Shown one piece after another: positions 12,134 through 24,691 of a stretch of DNA of 64,000 nucleotides (position 1 is the first letter of the stretch; each line of letters starts with the position of its first letter). The translations under genes were made by a program, and so were the position numbers. The notes beneath the pieces were generated by a model. The model ran no database searches. It was given only the letters and a program-made list of their open reading frames with translations, and had not been told where the DNA came from. The DNA is from Russula earlei (taxonomy: Eukaryota > Basidiomycota > Agaricomycetes > Russulales > Russulaceae): contig JAGFNK010000153.1 of assembly GCA_025769875.1 (NCBI GenBank), positions 1-64,000 of the forward strand, given 5' to 3'.

Positions 12134-15100
12134 ATGGCGGACATCCCAAGACTTCTCTTGGATTCACTCAATCCCCAGACACGAAAGAATGCAGAGCTCT
12201 CTCTTGCAGCCTACAGTCGTCAACCGGCCTTTGTCGTCCACCTTCTCCAATTCGTCTTAGACCCTGCTAACGATGGCGCCGTACGTCTGGCAGCTAGCGT
12301 GTACCTCAAAAATTCAGTGAAACTTAGATGGCTAGAGGATGTATGTCCCCTAGGGCAGTCTCTTTTCTTCATATACCATTCTAACACCTCCCAAGGATGA
12401 ATACCCTATCTCTATCTCTGACAAAGACACCCTCAAGCCCCGACTTGTTCCTGCGATGATCGCACTTTCCTCCCCAAGTGAAAAGGCTATCCGTGCACAG
12501 ATGGCCGAGTCTGTCTCTCTCATAGCTGAACTTGACTTCCCCGAACGTTGGCCGGATCTCATCGATGTGCGTCAAAAGCCTGCTTCTTATCCTTTTTCAT
12601 TCATTCCCATGCCACTGGCAGCAAGTCGTTCAATCCCTCAACAGCGACGATTTTAACATCATCTTTGGCGTTTTGGAAACGGCACACTCCATCTTCCGTT
12701 CGTGGCGTTCCCAAGCCCGCTCAGACGCGTTCTGGTCCATCATTAAATTGGTCCACTCCAAGTTCCTTGCGCCTTATTTCAGGCTCTTCCAGTTAACAAT
12801 TTCGCGACTGCTGGCCTCTCCAGATTACCTGCTCGCCCAAACCATGGCCGTATTAGTAGAGCTGTTTTACGATCTCACCTGCCAAGATCTCGCACCTGAA
12901 TTCGAGGATGGCCACGAAGTATTCTTTGCTGCAGAGACAGGATACTTTATGCAGCTTATGGAATGGGATCCACCTCAACTTCAGACCGATGTGTGTATCC
13001 CCAGCTTGTGCTCGTGCCACGACCGGAACTGAGTCGTTTCAGGCAGATGAACCTACGCCCTCCATTCCTTCTAGGATCCGCACGGCCGTCCTCGAGATCG
13101 CAGAGGTATGCCTCCTCCTCGGCTCTTTCTCTCACGCGAATTGATGTGTATCAGCTATACGTCAAACTGTACCCTGAGATGCTTTCACGCTCCAACTCGA
13201 TTGGAGCCTTCGTCAAGAAAGTCTGGGAGCTCGTTGGCGGTGGAAAGCAACTCGGTATCGCGTACGACCAGGTATTTACACCTTCCTTCTCAAACACGTC
13301 CAACACCTTTCATGCTTACGCAAACAATCCATAGCTTGTGTCCCAATCCCTCCGCTTCATTTCCACTGCGATCCGCTCAGGCGCTTATCGCGGCATCTTC
13401 GAGACGCGCGACACGATTCAAGGGCTTATCGCTGGTGTCGTGGTGCCAAACCTTGCACTTCGTGCACATGATGTCGAAGCCTTTGAAGATACTCCTCTCG
13501 AATACGTCAGAGGGGAGTTGCAGGTCTCCGAGATTTCGACGCCGCGTCAGGCAGCGGCTGACGTAGTCAAAGCTTTGACGGGAGTTGGTCCTGAAAGCGA
13601 ACTCATGACAACCGCGCTCGTGTTCGAGTGGATTTCTCGAGCCCTCCTCGAGGCTGCGCAAGGCGGGGAGTTTAGCTGGAAGAGTAAGGACGCTGCCGTG
13701 TATCTTTTCGAAGCTGTCGCGACGCGCAGCGGGACGCTAGCGGTACGTGTATAGTCCCCCATTCCTGTCACGCCCAGTCGGATCATGACAATTGACGCAT
13801 CTGCAGCAAGGTGTGACGGCCACAAACCCGAACGTGAACATCGTACAGTGGTTTGCAGATAACATCTTTATCGATCTTCAGGCAGGCGCAGGCGAGGTCC
13901 ACCCAGTCCTTCAGGTCGATGCTGTCCGGTACCTCTACTCGTTCCGCTATCAAGTACGTTGTATGTCTTTTCTTGAAGCGTTGCCGTTCTGCCTAATCCG
14001 TTTTCTCGACAGCTCACAAAAGAGCAATTGGTTTCTGTGTTACCGCTCCTTCTGAGTCGTCTTGACTCCAATGACGTCGTAGTATATACCTACGCAGCCG
14101 TGGCGCTCGACCGCATTTTGTCTATGCGCGTGGGAGATTCTACGGTGCTTATGTACGTTCCTCTCGTCAGGCTGGTCACTCTCATTTTATTCTTTTCACC
14201 CTACCTGCAGGTTTTCATCCTCAGATGTTCGACCATTCGCTCTTCAACTCTTGAACGCCCTCCTCACCAAGATTGAAGCAAACCCAACCCCCGAGAGAGT
14301 CGCGGAAAATGATTTTCTTATGCGTTGTGCGTCCGAATTTTATCCCAGGAGTGATGCGAGCCCCAACGCAACTTTGTGCCTCTTGAGCTAGGTGTCGCAA
14401 GGGTAATCATCACAGCAAAACAAGGACTAGGTGAAGGCTATGCGGATGTATTAAGGCATCTCGTGTCTATCCTCAGGGCTATCGCGAAAAACCCGAGCAA
14501 TCCGAATTTTGATCATTACATTTTCGAGAGCATATCAGGGCTTATTCGGCGGGTCCGGTATCTATCCCACACACCTAAACTCTGACAGCAGGCTCAATAG
14601 GTTCATTGGTGGATCACTACCTGATTCAATATCAGTTTTTGAGCCTGCGCTCTTTCCACCTTTCACAGACATCCTACAAGGAGACATTGATCGTGCGTAG
14701 TTGCTTGATTTTTTACAAGGGAAACTAAAACCGCGTTGCAGAATTTATACCCTATGTTTTCCAGATCCTTGCGCAAATGCTTACACTGCACAGAGGCGTA
14801 CCGGTTGACTATCGCGCCCTTTTCCCCTTCCTTATCAAACCTGTGATATGGGCCCAAAAAGGCTCCATCCCTGGACTTGTTGCGTTGTTACGCGCTTTCC
14901 TCGCGTGCGACACAGAGGCGATGGTCGAAGGAAATCAACATATCCCAGTGCTAGGAATCGTGCAACAAAGGCTTGTGCCAAGCAAAGTGAACGATGGCTG
15001 GGGCTTCGAGCTCTTGCAGAGTGTCATGCTCTACGTACCTCTGTGAGTGAGCAACCACACTTTTGTATCCTGATGTTGCCGTGGTGACAGACTGCACGAG

Positions 15101-15849
15101 TTTCGTAGGAATTCAATTCAACCGTATTTCCGTCAGATCATCGTAACGCTGCTCACGCGAATGCAGCAGAACAAAACTAACAGCTACGTCTACTATTTTG
15201 CGTACTTTCTGCTTTACATGCTCGCGATCAACGTCAATGGCCTTACTCCGGATTATCTTATCCAAACCGTGGACGAGGTCCAACCAGGGTACGACTTGAG
15301 CTCAAGACCTCGTTTACTGAACTGACCATGTCGCTGCGCAGACTGTGGTCCCAGATTGTGGCAAACTTTGTCCTACCGCAAACAGCTCTACTAACGGTGA
15401 AGGATCGCAAGGTGGCGGCTGTTGGCTTAACCCGGCTTCTCACACAATCCACGCTCTCATTAAAAGAGCCGAACGTGAAAACTTGGTAAGTCATTCACCG
15501 TCGCCTGTGAATCGTCCTGCTGATAGAATCAAGGCCCGCGTTGGTGGATCGGCTCGTGGGGCTGTTTAAAGAACCAAAGGCCTTCACAACGGTAGAGGAT
15601 GGCGGTACTGGGGTGACGGATGTAGACCTCGAAGAGCAGTCTGTCGGGTACCAAGCAGCGTACTCGAAGCTCGCCACAGCCGCGACACCACCACCCGATC
15701 TGGTGGCTCATGCCGGGGATGTGCGTTTATACGTCGCTGGGGAGTTCACTCGGCTGCTGAGCGCGGAGCCCGACGTCAAGGCGCTCATCGGGTTTTCGGA
15801 TCAGAGTCAAATCCGTCCATTCTTGTCAAGTCTTGGGATTAGTGTCTAG
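12134..15849 (+). CDS. CSE1: Exportin Cse1 (importin-alpha re-exporter)
   Basis: A karyopherin-beta that returns importin-alpha from nucleus to cytoplasm with RanGTP. Fifteen proposed exons: 12134-12340, 12396-12566, 12622-12990, 13043-13105, 13155-13271, 13335-13742, 13807-13953, 14013-14152, 14211-14326, 14392-14557, 14601-14692, 14742-15042, 15091-15288, 15342-15485 and 15534-15849. All are consistent in phase and give 984 residues, close to the usual 960-980. The N-terminus is a classic importin-beta N-terminal repeat (LLDSLNPQTRKNAELSL). The central Cse1 block (FGVLETAHSIFRSWR) and C-terminal CAS/CSE1 block (LLQSVMLYVPL, QIVANFVLPQTALL) are recognisable along the whole length. HEAT-repeat helices run throughout. 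Introns are 42-76 bp. No break or missing segment was seen. Confidence 0.95.
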
Positions 15850-16306
15850 ACATGAGGTGAGAGCGAGAGGGGATGAAAAGGACGTTTTTAGGTTTCAGGG
15901 TGAGAGTGGATAGGATTTCTACTTGATCGCGTTCGCACGCATAATCAAACGAGTGATGGGCGTACGAATACATGTAAGCGATGAGGCACGCGAAAGCGAA
16001 AATCCAATTCTCGACCAGAGCTCCATTTGTGAAGGATTGCTTGCGTACCCCGAGACCCTGTGTGCCTGGGCGCGATCTCAAGCATATGGCTCGGCTTATA
16101 TGAAAGTGAAACGGATATTGAGAGCTGGATCCTAAGAATTGGTTCGGTTCATAAGCCGAATCAGAGTTGAAACGGTGTTCCGCATGCGCACCTGGGTGCT
16201 GTGTGTTTCCGTGTGCTCATCTGAACTACGTAGGATGAAAAGCTGAGAGGGAGAGAGAAAGACCTGAGCCTGCGGTGCGGTGTGTCCTGGGGTGGGAGTT
16301 CTTGGG
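15850..16306. other. Intergenic region CSE1 to exchanger
   Basis: A 457-bp interval between two plus-strand genes. It should contain the CSE1 3' UTR and terminator and the promoter of the Na+/H+ exchanger. Nothing else was recognised. A later exchanger start at 16382 would extend the interval by 75 bp. Confidence 0.4.
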
Positions 16307-18734
16307 ATGCTTAGTCATCAATTCGGTTCGCTGCTCTACCTTGCCAGTCCCCTCGTTCTCTCATACTTGGGTGATAGAGCCATGCCAATTCACCTTGGCT
16401 CTCCCACCATCGCCGCCGCCGCCGCCGACTCATCCACCGCGCCTCCATCCATTCCAGAGGAGGAAGAATTCTACTCATCCTGGTCCCTTTTCCTCGTCTG
16501 TCTTCTGCTTATTCTATCTCTCTGGACATCTTATTACCTACAAATCAAACGAATACGCGCGATTCATGAGACGGTCGTATCCATCGTTGCTGGCATGGTC
16601 GTTGGGTTCATTGTCCGCATCGCACCGGGGCATTTGATCAGAGAAATGCTGGTGAGTGTTGCGACGGTGCTGGACTAGAGAAGGGAGCATACATCTGGCC
16701 ACGTCGCGTTCTGTCCTTTTCCCCGTGCCGACTTCTGATCCCGTCTTGGACGATTAGACTTTCAAGCACACGCTCTTCTTCAACCTCCTCCTTCCACCCA
16801 TCATCCTGAGCTCTGGCTATGAGCTGAAGCAGGTGCGTTCCAGCTCCGTCGTTGTTCGCGTACGCAACTGTAAAACGAACCGTTGTTGCCCATCAGGAAA
16901 GCTTCTTTCGCAACTTTGGCTCCATTCTGACATTCGCGTTCCTCGGCACTTTCATCTCGGCTGTCGGCATTGGGTACGTCCGCGAGGGAGATGTCCGGAG
17001 AGGCGGCTCCGAGCTTACCACTGCGGCCGTAACAGCGTGCTGGTTTACATTTGGTCTGTCCTTGGCATCGAGTCCTTGGAACTCACGCTACTCGAATGCC
17101 TTACGTTCGGGACCACTCTATCCGCGACGGACCCAGTTACAATCCTGGCCATATTCAAGCAATACAAAGTCGATCCGAAGCTTTATACCGTCATTTTTGG
17201 AGAGAGTTTGCTCAATGATGCCGTCAGCATCGTCATGTATGAGTGCGTGGTCTTGTGATTTCCGCCCATACCTGTCGTGCTCACCATTTCGGTTGAAAGG
17301 ACGCTGTCCCAATTTCACGGGACCGAAATTTATCTGTCGTCACTCTTTCACGGGACAGGAATTTTTCTCCTCTCCTTTAGCGTGTCCATGGCGCTGGGCG
17401 TCGCGTTCGGCCTTGCCATGTCACTGATCCTCAAGCATTCTTCCCTTGCGGTATTCCCTTCCATCGAATCTTGCCTGGTGGCTTTATGTGCATACACTTG
17501 CTACTTTTTCTCCAATGGCTTGTCCATGTCTGGGATTGTATCGCTCCTCTTTTGCGGAATCACGCTCAAACATTATGCTTATCACACCATGTCTCGTCGC
17601 ACGCAACGTGCGTCCAAATACATCTTCGGCACCCTCGCGCAGCTTTCCGAAAATTTCATCTTTATCTATCTTGGGATGTCTCTCTTTACCTCACCACCGT
17701 CTGGAGAGAAAGTGACGTCATACGTGAAGCCGCTCTTTATCGCAATCACGACCGTCGCTGTCATCTTTACGCGCTATGCCGCCGTCTTCCCACTCTCCGA
17801 GCTGATTAACCTCTTCCAGCGCCACGCGCGCGGTCAGCGCAGTGAAGAGCTCCCTCACGCATACCAAATGATGCTCTTTTGGGCCGGACTGCGCGGTGCA
17901 GTTGGCGTCGCTCTTGCGGCTGGGTTCAAAGGGAAGAATGCGCTGACGCTGCGCACGACCGTGCTCGTCGTTGTCGTCCTCACGGTCGTTGTCTTTGGTG
18001 GGACGTCCGCGCGGATGCTCGAGGTGCTTGGAATACGGATGGGGATAGAGGACGAGGGCGCAACAAGCAGCGACGATGACGAGCCAGCACACGGACGCCG
18101 CAACCCCGCGTGGCAGCGGGTGCCAGAGGATTACGGGGGGTACAACCGTGCGGCGGCACGCATCGGCACGCACTACGCGCTCTCGTCACGAACTTACAAC
18201 CACCATATGCAAAATCAACACCAGAGCCCGAGGAGGAGTGCGCTGCACCAGGGTTCCCCGACCCAGTCGCCGTTCTCGCCGGCGCGCTCTGGGTCTGTAT
18301 TCTCCGCCGCGTCGAGTGACTCGTATGACTCGGACAACGGCGAGGTACTCCCGCTCGCCTCTACATCATCGGCCCCCGCGGGACGCGGGGTAGGTGGAGC
18401 TGGTCCAGGGGGTTCCTCACCCACTGGAGGAGCTGGGGAGCGCAACGAAGACGGGAAGTGGTTCCAGGCGATCGATGAGCGGTACCTGCTACCGCTGTTC
18501 TCGAACGCGACGGCAAGTCGGACGTTCTATGCGAGACGGATGCGGCGGGGCGGGGGAAACGGGGGAGAAGTGGAGCCTGGCGAAGAAGAGGAAGAGGATG
18601 GACCGGAGGTGGACCTTGGCCGGAGTGTGTCTGTCCAAGGGGGGGTTGGAACCGAGGAGAGTCGTGTGGAGCGAGGGTTGTCGAGCCCGACGCTGCGGAG
18701 GGAGAGCGATCCAGCACTGAGCCAATCAGTGTAA
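16307..18734 (+). CDS. NHX1: Na+(K+)/H+ exchanger, endosomal NHX type
   Basis: A CPA1-family antiporter that swaps luminal H+ for Na+ or K+, probably in late endosome or vacuole membranes. Five proposed exons: 16307-16651, 16758-16832, 16897-16973, 17036-17242 and 17300-18734, giving 712 residues. About a dozen membrane segments are visible. Family motifs include FFNLLLPPIILSSGYELK (transport pore and amiloride-binding region), SATDPVT, and FGESLLNDAVSIVMYE, which carries the catalytic Asp of the ND pair. GLRGAVGVALA follows in the last third. After the membrane domain the tail from about residue 430 is hydrophilic, Ser/Gly/Glu-rich and probably cytosolic and regulatory. An alternative start at 16382 (687 residues) would drop a hydrophobic N-terminal stretch that resembles a signal anchor; I could not choose firmly. 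Confidence 0.9.
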
Positions 18735-19728
18735 ATCATGTTATGACACGCTTTGTGATAGACTATAGACGTACGTGTCAATAGTTGGAGTCTCTGAGGT
18801 ACGACGGTCATCGCGACAGCCTGAGGTGGCGTTCACTCGTGTGGGTCGGAAGATGAGCCAGGCGGACCATGTGGCCACTGGGAAATGCTTCGCATGGTCG
18901 AGGCAGCGCCCAGTGTCGTTCTTCCGTGATCGCCGAGTTTTTTGAAGAGCGAACTGCTGGGATGGCGAATCCACGGTAACTGAGCACGCGTGTTCATCAT
19001 GACGTGAGCGCCTTGAGCGCGTTGCGCCGTATCAGGCGGCGCAGAAGCAGAACCGTATGCTCGACACGGGTATCGGCCCGGGCTCGTCGTGAGTTGAGTG
19101 AGCATGGTCAGGTCAGGTCAGATGTGCGTGCAGGGACGACTTTGTATGGTCCGTTCTCGTTCTGGTCTCAGACTGGACCGGGGACGATCGGGCAGGGCAT
19201 TTTACTTGCTGGCTTGGAACCTCAAACGAGTATTCAGGGTCGGCAGGGTTCGTACCTGTCTCAATGTTTTTTTTTTTTTTTTGGGCAGCAGCAGTGGCGG
19301 TACTCCGAGGCGCCCACTCTGCAGCTCTTGCCTTGCGTCCCATCCACTCCCCCTGCTATCCTCCCCACGTCAGGAATCGGTTATGCCCCGATATCACCCA
19401 GTCCCTGCCTCATAACCGTCCGACGTCAGCCTTGATGTCTTCCTCCCTTCCATCGCACACTATCCTCATCAACCACTCCTCGTCCGATCCGCACTTGATT
19501 GCTTGGGGGGGCAAAAAACCTTCTTTAGCTAACCCCTCCACTTTTGGTATCAAGTCTCATCCGAGCGTCAAAATGCCCTCTGGCCGCATTCGACCCGATC
19601 GCGTATAACGTTAACCGGCCATCCTCCCCCATTTGCGACAACTTTCCTCTCTTCTTCTTCCACCACTCTCTCTCTCTACGCCTTCGCGACCCCCCCCCCC
19701 CCCCTCCTTCCCTCTCTCCCCTCCACCC
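18735..19728. other. Intergenic region with T16 and C15 tracts
   Basis: A 994-bp interval without a recognisable gene. It contains a run of 16 T at 19267-19282 and 15 C at 19690-19704. The latter lies only 25 bp before the G-alpha start codon, within a long CT-rich stretch typical of fungal 5' leaders. The left part should hold the exchanger 3' UTR. Confidence 0.5.
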
Positions 19729-21838
19729 ATGTTTCGTTCCTCTGACAGCGATCCACTCGCCGCCGCTATCGCCCCTCCACACGACGAATCCCCAGACGCT
19801 CGCACCGCCCGCTTGCGTGCCGAGGCTGAGGCGCGTCGTGTAAGCGATGAGATTGACGAGCAGCTCAAGCAAGAGCGCGCCGCTCGCCGCAGGCTGAGGC
19901 CCTGCGTCAAGGTGTTGCTCCTTGGTCAAAGTGAAAGCGGTCAGCTCGCTCCCTTTCCCTGACAGACCCGTCTGGCTAATCCTCCGTCCGTCCTTCAATC
20001 GCGCTCCCGTGCCAAGGAAAATCAACCACGCTTAAAAGTGCGTATTCCCCCTCCCATCTCCCCTCCCGTCCTCGTTTCGCGGCCACCTGCCTTCGTCAGC
20101 CTTCCACTGTCCTGTAATCTTTCCCTTGGCCGCGATTGCGGGGTCAGCCCGGCGCTTCTTTGCTACTTTGAACACGATATTACGCTATCGCGTTTTATTC
20201 ATCCAATTCACATGATTGCTTCGTCGATCTACCCCCGTTCCCCTTAATCCCCCCTTCTCCCCATTTTTTTCCCATCAGCACTCCATCTCCACGTGCTATC
20301 CTGACGTCCGCCCTTTGTTCCTTCTTTCCTTGTGGTACCGCAGACTTCCAGTTGCAATATGCTCGCGAGACCTGGATCGAAGAGCGCTCCTCATGGCGAG
20401 CTATTATCCAGCTCAACCTCATCCGCACCATCGTCACCGTACTTGACCTCGTTGGTGAAGCCCTCGCGAGTTCCTCCTACGATACCACATCGCTCCCTCT
20501 CACAGAAAAACACCGCCTCTTGCACCTGCGTCTCACCCCGCTGCGCGGCGTGCAGCTGGACCTCCAGCGCCGACTCGGTGCTGCCTCAACGGAGGAGACG
20601 TTCAATCCTGGATATGGCGGTGCTCTCCCACGCCTGTCCGAGTTTGCCGTACGCTCGCGGGATGGCTGGCGCAGCCCCCTTAAGCGGTTTCGCACTCGAC
20701 CACAGGATGCGCAGGAGACGGCCCGCGCCGCCGATGCGCGAGTGCGCAAGGCGGCAGAAGTGACCGAGGTCGTCGTCGGCTGCGCGGACGACATGAAGGC
20801 GCTTTGGGAGGACAGCGCGGTGCGGGATATGTTGAGGCGCAAGAAGATCCGCATGGAAGAAGAGCCAGGCTTGTATGTCATCTCCCTACTTCCCTCTCTC
20901 TCTCTCTTCTGCTTTGTTAGTCGTCCTGGCGATTTCACTCTTTTCTGATCAGAGTGTCCTGTTTGCCACCTGGACAGCTTCTTGAATGACATCGATCGCA
21001 TTGCAGCCAGAGACTATGAACCCTCAGACAACGACGTGATCCGTGCTCGGCTCCGGACATTAGGGGTGCAGGAGTATAACTTCTGGGTCGAGCAAGGTCA
21101 GCCCGTTCATCTCCTGACTCCAACGATTGCGAATTAAACCCGCATGTCCCCGCCGTAAAGCCGGTCACGAATGGTTAATGTACGATGTTGGGGGGACCAG
21201 GTCTTCGGTGAGTCATAAGCGAGCCTCATTATCTCCCCCTCTCAAGACGTTTGCTGTACATGGGTAGCGCGCCCATTGGTATCCATACTTTGATGACATG
21301 GATGCAATTATCTTCCTTGCGCCCATTTCTTCGTTCGATGAACGCCTTCGGGAGGATCGGCGCGTAAATCGACTCGAAGACACATATATGCTCTGGCAGA
21401 CCCTGTGCTCGCTCCAAATGCTCGCCAAGACCCAAATCGTCCTATTCTTGAACAAGTGCGACCTGCTAGAACAAAAGTTGCGCGCCGGCGTCAAAGTGCG
21501 GACACATGTTCCCAGTTTCGGAGATAGAAGTAACGACATCGATACGGTCAAAAAATGTGGGCGTGCCTCCGCTCTGAACTCGCTCCCCGATGGAGGAACT
21601 GACCAGGTCCCGCTCAGACTTTCAATCCCACTTTAAAGAGATTGCCAAGCAGCATTCGCCTGAACAACGTCGGTACTACGTTCATCTAACTTCTGTCGTC
21701 GTACGTGTCCGGTACGACATCATGGGCAATCCCGCTGAGTACCTTTTTTGACAGGACACTCATAGCACCGCGGTTACACTACGGACCGTTGAGGATGGTA
21801 TCTTGCGTGCTAGCCTTCGTCGAGCGGATCTTCTGTGA
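19729..21838 (+). CDS. Divergent heterotrimeric G-protein alpha subunit
   Basis: A GTP-binding signalling subunit. Eight proposed exons: 19729-19939, 20017-20037 (21 nt), 20344-20872, 20978-21096, 21161-21207, 21268-21556, 21618-21700 and 21755-21838, giving 460 residues. Motifs in order: P-loop GQSESGKS (66-73), its last Gly codon split by intron 1; the long helical domain; switch I with Arg278 and Thr281; switch II DVGGTR (302-307); G4 NKCD (371-374); a G5-like TSVVDT near the C-terminus. In canonical G-alphas switch II reads DVGGQR, so the GTPase-catalysing Gln is Thr306 here. There is no N-terminal Gly2 for myristoylation and the N-terminus is a charged helix. It belongs to the divergent, expanded G-alpha group common in Agaricomycetes. 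Its receptor and effector are unknown. Confidence 0.85.
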
Positions 21839-22274
21839 TGTCCTCCTGGGAGATATCTTTGTATGACCTGATGCATCATCATTTGTACCAGTACACTTTA
21901 TAAGTATGAGTATCTGATTATTTCTATTGGGGAGATGGCCGAGATGCCGAATTAGATTTGCACGTGTATTGACATCTTTGCACCTGATTCTCACGTGTTT
22001 GATAGAAAAAGGCGCGTGGTCCTCGTGACCTCGCGCCCCCCCCCCCGTCCCGTGATCCTTCATACGCCCCCCCACGCACCCCCGCAAACCAATCTTTCTG
22101 TCCATCAACAACATCCTTCTTGGTGACCCTTCCACCAACACCAATACCCGGTTGGAGTCACCTGGAGAATCTTCATTCCTCGATTCAAATTTGCTCCCCG
22201 ACGGCCCCTCAAGTGGATCCGATCCCCCAGATAAGCCGACTCTGAGAAACGGACGCCCGCTTATCCCGATAGTA
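21839..22274. promoter_or_regulatory. Leader and promoter region of the bHLH gene
   Basis: A 436-bp interval between G-alpha and the bHLH factor, both on the plus strand. It ends in a C-rich leader that includes C11 at 22036-22046. No recognisable coding segment was seen. Confidence 0.4.
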
Positions 22275-23840
22275 ATGTCATCCACTCCTGTGAACCAAGA
22301 CCCTGCCCTTGTCCCTCCCCCATCTTCCGCCTCTACCTCAGCCGGCGCACCCGCCGCCGACCCCGCCGCGTCCCCCCATCTACTCGACAGTGCGCAAATC
22401 GTTCAACTCTTGCGACACTTCCCAAGCGTCTACCAGGTGAGCTGCCCCCTCTATCCTCGTTCATTTCCTTGTTTCATTTCGGCCTATGGGGCTGGCGGTT
22501 GGCGTATGTGTATCGGCTCGAGCGGTATCATTTGTGCAATGCGCGCCTCCACGTGATTCGGGGCGAGGTCACGGCTTGGGCACGTTCGCGCGTCAGTCAG
22601 GTGCTGACGGACACTTGTCTCCCCTCTGCTACTATGTGACGTCGGCCATTGACCCTATTGCACCCACCGCTGGGGCTTTCCTCATCCCCATCTCCTATTT
22701 TGTTGAAAGGCGTGGGAATATTCTTTCAGTTGGTCATCAAGGCCCGGTTTATCCCTTACCTTACCCGTTCACGTTTCTCGAATCTCGTGAAGCGAGGCGT
22801 CCATTGCCCCCATTCCGTGGCGTCATAGCCTGTGGTGCTGACTCATTATACAGCAACTGATAGATGAGCAGGGTGCTCTCAAAGAAAGCGCGGCGGAGGC
22901 GCTTTCTGCCTTGGGAGCACTGGGTCAGCCGCAACCGCAGCCTGCTGGTGCACCAGCAGGTGGTCCTTCCGGATTACCATTCCCTATTCAAAAGCAACAG
23001 TCGCCGATCCATTCGCAACAAGCGCTCGCTCTTCTTTCTCTCTCTGAGCCGGGGCCATCATCACACCCTAACGGCCCACCCAATCTCGGGCAACTCTCTG
23101 CGCTTGCTGCAGCTGCTGGAGACTCGAGTTCTGCGCCTGTCCCCGAAAGCCAAGCAAGATCTTCCGAAAGCGCGAAATCCGCAGGCGCGGTCGAAACAAA
23201 GGGCACTACGTCAGCTCCCGCTGTGCCTCCCGCGACGCGCACTCGCGGAGCCCGCAATACTAATATGGGTTCAGACGAGTGGGCTCGACAGCGGAAGGAC
23301 AACCACGTTCGTTCATTCGTTTCACCTATCCATCCACGGTTGCGTTGTTGACACACTCTCCAGAAAGAAGTCGAGCGCAGACGGCGTGGGAACATCAACG
23401 AAGGGATCAATGAACTTGGTCGCATAGTGCCGAACGGTTCAGGCGAGAAGGCGAAGGGTGCCATCCTCTCGCGTGCGGTGCAGTACATTCACCACCTTAA
23501 GGAAAATGAGGCTCGCAATATTGAGAAGTGGACGCTGGAAAAGCTGCTCATGGACCAGGCGATGGGCGATCTGCAAGCCCAGCTCGAAGAAGTCCGTCGT
23601 CTGTGGGAGGAGGAGCGCGCCGCCCGAACGCGCGCGGAGAGCGAACTTGATGTGTTGCGTGGGCTCAAGGGCTCGTCGACGACGACGGATGGCCCTGCTG
23701 TCGCTCCGGCTGCCTCCACCGCGCCTCCGGAGAAGGCCACAGAGACGTCCACTGGAGCGACATCAACAAGCGACGGGGAAACGACACAAGGAGGCGAGGA
23801 TGTGAGCGGCCGTCCCGGGAAGCGACAACGTACGGATTGA
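22275..23840 (+). CDS. CBF1: bHLH transcription factor, Cbf1-type
   Basis: A nuclear DNA-binding protein expected to bind CACGTG E-boxes as a dimer. In yeasts Cbf1 works at methionine and other promoters and at centromeres. Three proposed exons: 22275-22436, 22854-23306 and 23364-23840, giving 363 residues. The first intron is unusually long here (417 bp). The basic region carries the E-box-reading triad His205, Glu209 and Arg213. The helix-loop-helix follows (NINEGINELGRIVPNGS, then AILSRAVQYIHHLKENEA), and then a leucine/Glu-rich coiled coil (about 265-295). The intron at 23307-23363 falls between His205 and Lys206, inside the basic region. The N-terminal half is Ala/Pro/Ser-rich and disordered and the C-terminus ends in a basic GKRQR motif. 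Cbf1 assignment rests on the KEVERRRRGNINEGI block. Confidence 0.85.
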
Positions 23841-24654
23841 TGTGGTGGAGCGAAACCCCTTTGTGTGTTGCTATCATGATGCGATGGTCGATCCTGTTTC
23901 CCATTGCTGTATGTCTACTATCTTACCGTTTCTATCCGTTTACGCTGCGCTGTCTTATGTAGTTATCATCCCACGTTCCGCCTCGCGATTTCAGGCTTTC
24001 TTTTCATCTGTCCTTGCTGATCAAGAGCTCTTTGTGGCCTTTCTGTTCTGACTCGGTCTCTAATGCGGATAAACCACCTCGATAGGACAATATGTGGTTT
24101 GATATGGATCTCAGTTCACCAGGACATTTGGCTGTCCTTCCGTGTATCTATCGACGACCTATTGGTAGGTAACAGATTACGAAGTATTCAGCCATCGTGA
24201 AATTTCAATGAATGTCGGCCCGCCGGTATAAGGAATACCGAGACTGGAAAGTCAGCTTCAGAAAGTCTGGATAGCCGACTCGGGTTGAACGAGACAATAT
24301 GTATCAAGGGCTTCTCGCTTTGCTGGGAGGCGCGATCAAATCCGGCCAGGCCTGACCGGCCTGACCCTTCGGTTACGCGTCATTACAATGGCCGTTTACA
24401 CTCACAGCTGGGGGCGCGGTGATGGATACATGCCACTTGTAGGGCAAAAGGCGACCGGCGAGGCGAGAAACGTCAACGTCGTGAAAAAAGAGGGGACCGA
24501 ACGGGATCATAGACTCGGACGGGATGCGAGAACGGCACAATAAAGGCCCGAATCGCCACGGTTTGCACTGCACGGGGAACCCGAAATTGGAAATAAATAA
24601 ATAAAAAATACCATGCTTCTTGCCTGCACTTCGCATCGCAAAGGCAGCCGAGCG

Positions 24655-24691
<37 letters not shown>

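Noticed and set aside
18215..18811. Several open frames on both strands over the exchanger tail
   Set aside because: GC-rich, low-complexity sequence leaves many frames open; the exchanger frame continues directly from the conserved membrane domain.
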